From: Chloroflexota bacterium
GTDB taxonomy: Bacteria > Chloroflexota > Anaerolineae > UBA1429
Length of the DNA stretch: 5,952 nt
Assembly: GCA_012513595.1 (NCBI GenBank)
Contig: JAAZBY010000659.1
Location: 1-5,952, forward strand
Direction: 5' to 3'
The notes below the pieces were generated by a model. The model worked only from the letters and a program-made list of their open reading frames with translations. It was not told the origin of the DNA and ran no database searches. Shown here piece after piece: positions 1 to 5,084 of the stretch; the first letter of the stretch is position 1; each line of letters starts with the position of its first letter. The position numbers and the translations under genes are program-made.

Positions 1-1086
1 CTCGATCGACTGCTCGTCAGTCCCGGTGCCCAGCGTGGTGATGCTCAGCACCTGCGACTCTCCACGGCTGAACAGGCCGGAGCCGTGCACTCGGGGGACC
101 AGCCCCACTTCCGCCTTCAGTGGGCGGATGGTGCGCAGGTCGCGTCCGTCGACGCGGATGCCCGTGTCAAGAATGCGGCGCCGCATGGCGCGCTGGAAGA
201 GCACGCCCCACGCCTCAGCCACCGCAGCCTTGTCAAAGGAGGGATCCACCTCGGCGAAAACCTGCTCGCGCAGGCGGTCCTCCTGCTCCTTGCGCTCGCC
301 GCGATCCAGGCCGCTGGCGACCATCTCCGCGATGGCTGTGCCGGCCAGGCCTTCCACCGCCTGCAGGACGGCGGGGTCGAGCTGCACGCACACGCCGGGG
401 TTCTTGGCCTTGCCAATCTCCTCGGCCATGCGTGCCTGCAGCGCGATCGTCGCCTGGATGGCCTGATGGCCACGGCGGATCGCTTCCAGCATCTTGTCCT
501 CGGGGAACTCGTTGGCCCCCGCCTCGATCATCAACACCGACTCGGCCGTGCCGGCCACCGTGAGGTCCAGCTGGCTCTCTTCCATCTGCGAAGCGAGCGG
601 GTTGATGATGTACTCGTCGTTGACATAGGCCACCTTGACGCCCGCCACCGGCCCACCGAAGGGGATGTCCGAGATGGTGAGCGCCGCAGAGGCGCCGATC
701 AGCGACAGCGTCTCCAGATCGTTCTCCTGGTCCGCAGCGAAGGGGGTGATGATGATCTGGACGTCGTTCCGATAGCCCTCGGGGAAGAGGGGCCGCAAAG
801 GCCGGTCCACCGAGCGGCAGAGGAGGATGGCGTCGGTCGAGGGGCGCCCCTCGCGCTTGAAAAAGCCGCCGGGGATCTTGCCGGCAGCGTAGCGACGCTC
901 CTCAAAGTCAACGGTCAGCGGGAAAAAGTCGACGCCCTCGCGGGGCGCGCTGGAGGCCGTAGCGGTGACGAGCAGCATCGCCTCGCCCATCCGCACGACG
1001 ACGGCGCCGCCGGCCTGCTGGGCCAGCTTGCCCGTCTCCAGAATCACCTCGCGGTCGCCCAGTTGTGCCCTATACTGTTTCTCCAT
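1..1086 (-). CDS. pnp: Polynucleotide phosphorylase, N-terminal half (runs off the window edge)
   Basis: This is a 3'-to-5' exoribonuclease that degrades RNA phosphorolytically to nucleoside diphosphates; in other bacteria it is a cytoplasmic homotrimer, often in the degradosome. The window holds 362 codons, open to base 1, of a family usually about 700-750 residues long, so the C-terminal half with the KH and S1 domains lies outside. The first RNase PH domain includes the signature YAAGKIPGGFFKREGRPST (residues 66-84) and RPLRPLFPEGY. Next come SDIPFGGPVAGVKVAY and the all-alpha segment with MLEAIRRGHQAI. The second RNase PH domain opens with HGSGLFSRGESQ at residues 334-345. The ATG at 1086-1084 is preceded by AGGTGG nine bases upstream, with a second purine tract (AAAGGA) closer in. 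The gene lies downstream of rpsO on the same strand, separated by a terminator and a structured leader. Identification is very secure. Confidence 0.97.
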   Translation of the reverse strand, partial: MEKQYRAQLGDREVILETGKLAQQAGGAVVVRMGEAMLLVTATASSAPREGVDFFPLTVDFEERRYAAGKIPGGFFKREGRPSTDAILLCRSVDRPLRPLFPEGYRNDVQIIITPFAADQENDLETLSLIGASAALTISDIPFGGPVAGVKVAYVNDEYIINPLASQMEESQLDLTVAGTAESVLMIEAGANEFPEDKMLEAIRRGHQAIQATIALQARMAEEIGKAKNPGVCVQLDPAVLQAVEGLAGTAIAEMVASGLDRGERKEQEDRLREQVFAEVDPSFDKAAVAEAWGVLFQRAMRRRILDTGIRVDGRDLRTIRPLKAEVGLVPRVHGSGLFSRGESQVLSITTLGTGTDEQSIE

Positions 1087-1089
1087 ATG

Positions 1090-1101
1090 TCCTTTCCACC
1101 T
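1090..1101 (-). promoter_or_regulatory. Ribosome binding site of pnp
   Basis: On the minus strand the bases just before the pnp ATG read AGGTGGAAAGGACAT. AGGTGG lies nine bases from the start codon and AAAGGA three bases from it. Either could pair with the 16S tail; the former has the more usual spacing. Together they support the chosen start. Confidence 0.6.
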
Positions 1102-1223
1102 CGGCGATGCCGGAGCGTCGGGGCGGATTGGTCAGGGACTGGGGCATGGGCCGCACCAAGCCGGTGAGGGCCAGGCCCCAATTCCTGCACAAACCGCCGG
1201 CAACGACTCCGGCTGCCGTCTGC

Positions 1224-1244
1224 CCGGCGGGCCTATCCCGCCGG
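1224..1244 (-). other. GC-rich hairpin in the pnp leader
   Basis: A perfect 8-bp inverted repeat, CCGGCGGG and CCCGCCGG, flanks a 5-base loop. It lies in the untranslated stretch between the rpsO terminator and pnp, about 140 bases before the pnp start. In Escherichia coli the pnp leader forms a stem that RNase III cuts and through which PNPase controls its own synthesis. By analogy this hairpin could be an RNase III or autoregulatory site. That role is inference; only the inverted repeat is seen. No run of T follows on the minus strand, so it is not a terminator in its own right. I could not recognise a separate pnp promoter in 1087-1251. Confidence 0.45.
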
Positions 1245-1252
1245 AACCCTGC

Positions 1253-1296
1253 CTAAAGAAAAAGAGCAAATGGCTATCATACCCGCCACTTGCTCT
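1253..1296 (-). terminator. Rho-independent terminator after rpsO
   Basis: Read on the minus strand, a 12-bp stem (arms 1296-1285 and 1274-1263, one G-U pair, 10-base loop) is followed at once by TTTTCTTT. It lies about 40 bases past the rpsO stop codon. The T-run is found only in the minus direction, so the signal belongs to rpsO. Some transcripts would have to read through it, or a separate promoter must exist, for pnp to be expressed. The same gene-terminator-gene order is known in enterobacteria. Confidence 0.85.
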
Positions 1297-1333
1297 CTAT
1301 CCACCAGCAACAGAAGACCTATCCACGCGAAGG

Positions 1334-1603
1334 CTAGCGGCGGAGGCCCAAGCGCGCCAGCACCTCACGGTACTTGTCTTCATCCTTCTTGCTGAGATAG
1401 TTCAGATGCCGACGGCGCTGCCCGACGAGCTTGAGCAACCCCCGCCGGGAGTGTTCGTCGTGCTTGTGTTCCTTGAGATGCTCGGTCAGCTTGCTGATCC
1501 GCTCACTCAGGTTCGCAATCTGAACTTCGGGCGAGCCGGTATCCTGCGCATGCCGCCCGTATTTCTCAACAGTGGACGCTTTCTCGATCTTGGTCAGCGC
1601 CAT
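1334..1603 (-). CDS. rpsO: 30S ribosomal protein S15
   Basis: S15 binds 16S rRNA early in assembly of the small-subunit platform and contributes to contact with the 50S subunit. The 89-residue product has the family's usual length. It carries the hallmark strings [16 protein letters not shown] (about residues 21-36), [20 protein letters not shown] (about 51-70) and the C-terminal arginine-rich ending LGLRR. The ATG at 1603-1601 is preceded by GGAAGGG about nine bases upstream. A strong promoter lies just ahead, so rpsO probably has its own short transcript, with a leader near 36 bases ending at the terminator downstream. In several bacteria S15 represses its own mRNA; I see no obvious pseudoknot here and do not claim that. 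Identification is certain. Confidence 0.99.
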   Translation of the reverse strand: MALTKIEKASTVEKYGRHAQDTGSPEVQIANLSERISKLTEHLKEHKHDEHSRRGLLKLVGQRRRHLNYLSKKDEDKYREVLARLGLRR

Positions 1604-1612
1604 GCTCGATAC

Positions 1613-1620
1613 ACCCTTCC
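1613..1620 (-). promoter_or_regulatory. Ribosome binding site of rpsO
   Basis: On the minus strand GGAAGGGT ends nine bases before the rpsO ATG, a slightly long but normal spacing for a Shine-Dalgarno element. Confidence 0.65.
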
Positions 1621-1645
1621 TCTTGCCGTGATCACACCAAGGCCC

Positions 1646-1674
1646 ATTATACTATAGAAGGCCCACAGCGACAA
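1646..1674 (-). promoter_or_regulatory. Sigma-70-type promoter of rpsO
   Basis: On the minus strand a -35 box TTGTCG (1674-1669) is separated by exactly 17 bases from a perfect -10 box TATAAT (1651-1646). The -10 box lies in a locally A/T-rich pocket (TATAGTATAAT) of an otherwise GC-rich region. The expected transcription start is near 1639, giving a leader of about 36 bases before the rpsO ATG. This is the clearest promoter in the window. Confidence 0.85.
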
Positions 1675-1731
1675 ATCGAGGGCAGTTGCTTCTCGTCAAG
1701 TGGACACATTGCTCTGCCGGCAGCCACGCGA

Positions 1732-2214
1732 TCAGAGCGCGCGGCAGGCGCGCGCGGCGAAGGGATGCGTCTCGTAGGCGACATAGACCACGCGGCCGGC
1801 GTGGTGGAGCATGTTCTCCAGCCGCATCCGATAGGGCTGCGTGTCCACCAGTTCCAGCGCCCGGGGCACGGTAACCCACATCACGTCCGTGGTTTCGTCC
1901 GAATCGGTGGGCGTGCCGCTGACATAGTCGCAAAGAAAGTCCAGTATCAGCTTGGTCGGGATGTGGACGCCGGTGTGCGCGTCTGTGTACCCTTTCAGGC
2001 TTGAGTAGATGCCGGCGAGGGCGACCACCCGGGCGGTGATGCCGGTCTCCTCACGGATCTCGCGGAGAAGCGCCTCCTCGAGGTTCTCACCGTTCTCCAC
2101 CTGGCCGCCAAAGAACTCCCAACCCCGGCGCCAGACGGACCTGCCGATCAGCACTCGGCCCTCTCCGTCCCGCACCAGCCCGCCAACTGCCACGATATGC
2201 TTGGGAATGTGCAC
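1732..2214 (-). CDS. Nudix hydrolase
   Basis: Nudix enzymes cleave nucleoside diphosphates linked to another moiety, using a metal held by the Nudix box. The box is perfect: G at residue 37, then E43, R51-E52 and E55-E56 with the final G-I at 58-59, spelling GQVENGENLEEALLREIR and continuing EETGI. The residue before the GG of the box is F (WEFFGG), where proline is usual. I start the protein at the GTG at 2214-2212. AAGGAGG sits exactly seven bases before it, and the product then begins VHIPKHIVAVGG (160 aa), as related Nudix proteins do. A longer frame reaching base 2304 would overlap the upstream HD gene by 65 bases and place the Shine-Dalgarno inside the coding region, so I reject it. It is the last gene of a three-gene operon, 25 bases after the HD gene. 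No terminator is evident before the rpsO promoter. The substrate is unknown. Confidence 0.9.
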   Translation of the reverse strand: MHIPKHIVAVGGLVRDGEGRVLIGRSVWRRGWEFFGGQVENGENLEEALLREIREETGITARVVALAGIYSSLKGYTDAHTGVHIPTKLILDFLCDYVSGTPTDSDETTDVMWVTVPRALELVDTQPYRMRLENMLHHAGRVVYVAYETHPFAARACRAL

Positions 2215-2221
2215 GCCAACC

Positions 2222-2228
2222 CCTCCTT
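2222..2228 (-). promoter_or_regulatory. Strong Shine-Dalgarno that fixes the Nudix start at GTG
   Basis: AAGGAGG on the minus strand lies seven bases before the GTG at 2214. It falls in the 25-base gap after the stop of the HD gene. It is the best match to the 16S anti-Shine-Dalgarno that I noticed in this window, and it decides the start of the Nudix gene. Confidence 0.85.
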
Positions 2229-2239
2229 GCGTGTCTTGA

Positions 2240-2881
2240 TCACGGATTCCGTTCGGATCGCGCGCGGCCACCGCAGTGGGCCGCCAGCCACCGCCGCGCG
2301 TCAAGCAGCCAACGGTGCGGGCACAAGATCATGCCGTTCCCCAGGGCGAACTCGATGTACGCCAGCGAGGCCCGCGATAGCGACTCCTCCAGCCCCGCCT
2401 GAATGGCGGCAAGAGAAGGCGGGGTACCCTCCTGGTCCCAGGAGATCTTGTCGGCCAGAAAGAGCGCCATGTCGTACTCGGAGGGCTCCGCCTTCAGGGT
2501 GGTGTGATGCGCCACCGCCGACAGCACCCGCACGTCGGTTACCCCGAACACCTCCGCGGCGATAGTGGCCGAGAGCCGCTGGTGCAACAGGAACGGATAG
2601 CGCTGCTCTGCAGCGTCCAGGGGCAGCGCATGGTCGCGCGCATAGTGCAGCATGTCCTCCGGCCGGAGGATGTTGGCAATGTCGTGGAGGTAGCCAGCCC
2701 GCTCGCAGGCCTCTGGGTCCAGGCCGAACCGTGCCGCCAGGGAACGGCCCGTGGCGGCCACGTCGCGGGCATGCTGGAGGGTCTTTTCCCTGCCGTTCTG
2801 CAGGTAGAGCGCCTCGACGTCGGCGAGCAGGTCCCCGGTCGTTGCGGGCACACGGACGTACGAATACTCGGACAGGATCAC
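2240..2881 (-). CDS. HD-domain phosphohydrolase, YqeK-like
   Basis: This 213-residue protein carries an ordered HD-superfamily metal site: H37 (LQHARDVA), H66-D67 (GYLHDIA), H100 (YPFLLHQRLSA), H125-H126 (AVAHHTT) and D144 (LFLADKIS). The order and spacing match the YqeK group, whose characterised members hydrolyse diadenosine tetraphosphate symmetrically to ADP. The C-terminal part (WDQEGTPP, then a helical region with HRWLLDARRWL) is like a subgroup of HD proteins I associate with Gram-positive bacteria rather than the canonical yqeK beside nadD and rsfS, so I give no symbol. The start is GTG at 2881-2879. AGGAG overlaps the stop codon of the upstream gene and AGGTGG lies five bases from the start. 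The gap to that gene is 13 bases and to the Nudix gene 25, so co-transcription and translational coupling are likely. Ap4A or another dinucleotide as substrate is inference. Confidence 0.88.
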   Translation of the reverse strand: MILSEYSYVRVPATTGDLLADVEALYLQNGREKTLQHARDVAATGRSLAARFGLDPEACERAGYLHDIANILRPEDMLHYARDHALPLDAAEQRYPFLLHQRLSATIAAEVFGVTDVRVLSAVAHHTTLKAEPSEYDMALFLADKISWDQEGTPPSLAAIQAGLEESLSRASLAYIEFALGNGMILCPHRWLLDARRWLAAHCGGRARSERNP

Positions 2882-2894
2882 TTGCCCACCTCTC

Positions 2895-3935
2895 CTAGTC
2901 TACGATCTCCGGGTTCTTCACCAGAACGACCTCGGCCATCTCCCACAGTCGGGGAAGGAACCCGATGCCCTCTTGCGCGCGGCGGAGCAGGTCACCGGTG
3001 TTGGCTATACCGAGATCGGCCATCACCTTCCGGAACGCCGGCAGATGGGCGCGTTGCACTTGCGGCGGAGCGTCCGCCGCCAGGATCTTGTGGCAGCGCG
3101 CGAACGTCGCGACGATCCAAAAGACGGCCTCGTGGTGGTGACCGTCCCTGATGAGCTGGCGACTGCCCTCCACGGTTATTGGCCGCGCCAAGGCGGTGAT
3201 ATCGCTGCTGAAAGGGAACGGCGTCTTGGCGACAGCCACGGCCGCATCGAACGTCTCCGCCAGTGCGTCGAGGTGCTCCCCCACGCGGCGGGCCGGCAGA
3301 TGCGCGCAGCCAAGCAAGGCCAACAGCTCGGGGTAGTAGTAGGGCAGGTCGTAGTCACGCAGCGTCTCACGCACGGCATCGTAGCGGCGCCGCACGGTCG
3401 GGTTCCGCAGGGCGGCCAGGAGGAGGACGTGCGTGGTGATCCCCGTCGGGAACAGCCATGCCGTTACCTGGTCGTAGAACGGCGCGCAGGGGTCGATGCT
3501 GCCCAGCCCATCCTCGATCCTCACTAGCACGTTCTCACAGCGGCGGCGCACCCAGCGACGCTCGGCAAAGTGGAGGGAGATGCACGCCTGGAGCTTGCGC
3601 AGGCGGCCCGTGGGGTCGGCGATGATCGTGTCGGTCCTCAGGCTGTGGGCCAGGTGATGGGAGGCCAGCACCGCCTCTGCCGAGGAGAGCGCGTTCCAGG
3701 CCAGATGGGTGACCTCCAGCAGGGCGCCACGGTAGAGGAACTTGCCCGGCTTGGGCGGCACCTCGTTCCGCGTGGAGACGACGATGATGTCGACGTCAGA
3801 GGACTCGGGGAGCTCCGCATCATCGGGCAGGCCCACGACGGAGCCGCTATAGTACGCCCCCAGAAAGCCGTCCACGTGGCGGCCATGCTGGCTGACCCAC
3901 TCTGCCGCGGCGCTGCGCGCGCATGCCAGTTTCAC
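2895..3935 (-). CDS. Nucleotidyltransferase-fold protein with helical C-terminal domain
   Basis: The N-terminal part shows the polymerase-beta nucleotidyltransferase pattern: GS at residues 31-32 (YYSGSVVG), then the acidic pair D47 and D49 in SSDVDIIVV, with E74 (LLEVTHL) a plausible third metal ligand. The rest of the 346 residues looks mostly helical and has a conserved-looking core, ITTHVLLLAALRNPTVRRRY, followed by ALLGCAHLPARRVGEHLDAL and EAVFWIVATFARCHKIL. Proteins of this shape occur in Chloroflexota and Gram-positive bacteria, mostly annotated only as nucleotidyltransferase domain proteins. Aminoglycoside nucleotidyltransferases share the fold, but nothing here demonstrates a drug substrate. 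The start is GTG at 3935-3933, preceded by AAAGGA. It is the first gene of the operon with the HD and Nudix genes. No confident promoter was seen in 3936-4007. It probably transfers a nucleoside monophosphate to an unknown acceptor; that is inference from the fold. Confidence 0.85.
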   Translation of the reverse strand: MKLACARSAAAEWVSQHGRHVDGFLGAYYSGSVVGLPDDAELPESSDVDIIVVSTRNEVPPKPGKFLYRGALLEVTHLAWNALSSAEAVLASHHLAHSLRTDTIIADPTGRLRKLQACISLHFAERRWVRRRCENVLVRIEDGLGSIDPCAPFYDQVTAWLFPTGITTHVLLLAALRNPTVRRRYDAVRETLRDYDLPYYYPELLALLGCAHLPARRVGEHLDALAETFDAAVAVAKTPFPFSSDITALARPITVEGSRQLIRDGHHHEAVFWIVATFARCHKILAADAPPQVQRAHLPAFRKVMADLGIANTGDLLRRAQEGIGFLPRLWEMAEVVLVKNPEIVD

Positions 3936-4007
3936 AGCTTCCTTTCTCTGGCACTGGCCGGCCTACGGGGTGCCTGCCTCCGCGCAGCACCGGTGAGGAC
4001 CGTACGT

Positions 4008-4746
4008 TCACCTCTTGCCCCGGATATGGCCCGCGAGGGTCTGCTCCAGGGGCCCTTCGCTGTACTCGGCACCGGCACGCCGGCGGGCGCCTCATCGCCC
4101 TACGCCGGCGGTGGGCCGCACGCCGCTGGCCAGCCGAGCGACCTCGCCATGCAGCGCATCGGCCCGCTGATACGCCTCTTCCGCATGCCCCTCACCCAGG
4201 AGCCGGCATATCTCCGCGACCCTAGGCGGCGTCTCCGGCGGGCTGCTCTCGCCCCCCCCATGGGCCCCAAGGCACCCTTTCCGTTCATCAGGTAGCGGCC
4301 GTTGAGGGCACACGGCACCTGGACCCACGAGCAGACCGTCCGGAACAGGGAACCCGTTGCATAGTGGGCGTCACCCTTGGGCGCGGCCTTGCGCCCGCAG
4401 GTCAGGGAGAGCTCGGCCTCCCACAGGAACGCCCTCACCACAGCATCGCGCATCCGTGGGGGGTACTCGCCCTCGGAGTACAGCAGGGCCTTCAGCCCGT
4501 CGAGCGGCGCGGCACCCATCTGTGTGTAGTACCCGTTGGCATTGCGCAGCGAGTAGAGGAGCATCCCCATCTGTAGGAACCACAAGCGGCCTGCCCATGC
4601 TTTCCCGTCAACAGGGCGTAACCGCCGACGGGCAGGAGAACCGCGGTCGCCAGCTCGACGATCTGGCCCCTGCAGTACGGCATGGCCCACATGCCGATCA
4701 TGCTCGCGTCAACGAGGGTAGTAGAGATCGCGCTGGCCTTCCTCAT
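4008..4746 (-). pseudogene. Frame-broken remnant of a nucleotidyltransferase-associated helical protein
   Basis: Coding-quality peptide continues through three frames. Segment one runs from about 4746 to 4595 and includes GQIVELATAVLLPVGGYALL. Segment two runs from about 4600 to 4260 and includes LWFLQMGMLLYSLRNANGYY, FLWEAELSLTCGRKAAPKGD and ALNGRYLMNGKGAL. Segment three runs from about 4258 to 4092 and includes RVAEICRLLGEGHAEEAYQR. The same frame continues past a TGA at 4094-4092 as AEYSEGPLEQTLAGHIRGKR and stops at 4010-4008. Both frame changes equal loss of one base; the second falls on eight G at 4259-4252. Segment two recalls the helical C-terminal part of a nucleotidyltransferase-like family, where the motif reads ALN.RY..NEKGA; here the E is G. 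No catalytic GS/DxD domain was found upstream, so the 5' part seems missing. Family assignment is from memory and tentative. Sequencing error could explain the single-base shifts, but less easily the stop and the missing front. Confidence 0.55.
4252..4259 (-). repeat. Homopolymer of eight G (minus strand) at a frame change
   Basis: Eight consecutive C on the plus strand, G on the coding strand, lie exactly where the likely reading frame shifts by -1. With nine G the peptide would read MGGGESSPPETPP in one frame. The tract can therefore be a one-base deletion, a sequencing error, or a slippery site. Confidence 0.7.
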
Positions 4747-5084
4747 CGCTCTTCGCCTGTGCCTGTTGCGCTGGGTGTGTCAGCACTATATCCTGGGCGC
4801 AGCAACGCCACGCAGTCCACATGGTACGAGAGGCCAGTGTGAATGACTGGCGAGCCGTCGGCAGTCGCAGACACGTGTCGGGCACTACCGGCGCTGGCGG
4901 TAGGTGCAGACCTGTCAGCATCAACGTGTAAGCCAGTGTTTGCAGCCAAACCGTCCTTCAGTGTACTCAAGATGCGCGATGCGCAGCAAACAACCACTCC
5001 TCACCAGGATCACGGTTGTGAGGAGTGGTTATGCTGGAGACGTAATGGTTCCGCTAACATATCACCCTGTGCATACAGGCCTGT
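4747..5084. other. Intergenic region, no credible gene
   Basis: About 340 bases lie between the AraC-like gene and the broken gene. Open frames here are short, lack ribosome binding sites and give low-quality peptides. Visible structure comprises the 13-bp hairpin at 4992-5030 (listed separately), a 10-bp palindrome GACACGTGTC at 4870-4879, and a small inverted repeat CTACCG/CGGTAG at 4885-4903. The missing front of the broken gene would be expected near here, but I could not find a GS/DxD motif in any minus-strand frame. Confidence 0.6.
4992..5030 (-). terminator. Perfect 13-bp hairpin, probable terminator of the AraC-like gene
   Basis: AACCACTCCTCAC at 4992-5004 is the exact reverse complement of 5018-5030, with a 13-base loop. 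It lies about 55 bases past the stop of the AraC-like gene. On the minus strand the stem ends in GGTT and is followed by GTTTGCTG, a short and imperfect T-rich tail, so termination may be partial. On the plus strand no T-run follows. The perfect stem is directly seen; the terminator role is inferred from position. Confidence 0.55.

Noticed and set aside
85..1167. Long plus-strand open frame of 360 codons, and others overlapping it
   Set aside because: It is antisense to pnp, which has unmistakable conserved motifs. High GC content removes stop codons from the shadow frames, and the peptide resembles no family.
965..1657. Plus-strand open frame across rpsO and the pnp leader
   Set aside because: It lies opposite the certain rpsO gene, its terminator and its promoter, so it is a shadow.
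2504..3527. Plus-strand open frames opposite the HD and NTase genes
   Set aside because: The minus-strand proteins have complete, ordered catalytic motifs and ribosome binding sites. The plus-strand peptides have none.
1732..3935. NTase plus HD operon as an anti-phage or toxin-antitoxin system
   Set aside because: The NTase is a large protein without a HEPN partner or a CD-NTase-like effector, and the HD and Nudix proteins look like housekeeping-type hydrolases. No defence marker is nearby.
4092..4094. UGA at the end of the third pseudogene segment as a recoded sense codon
   Set aside because: Coding-like sequence continues past it, but the gene also has frame changes and no recognisable front. 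No selenocysteine-type or tryptophan-recoding context is visible, so a nonsense mutation is simpler.
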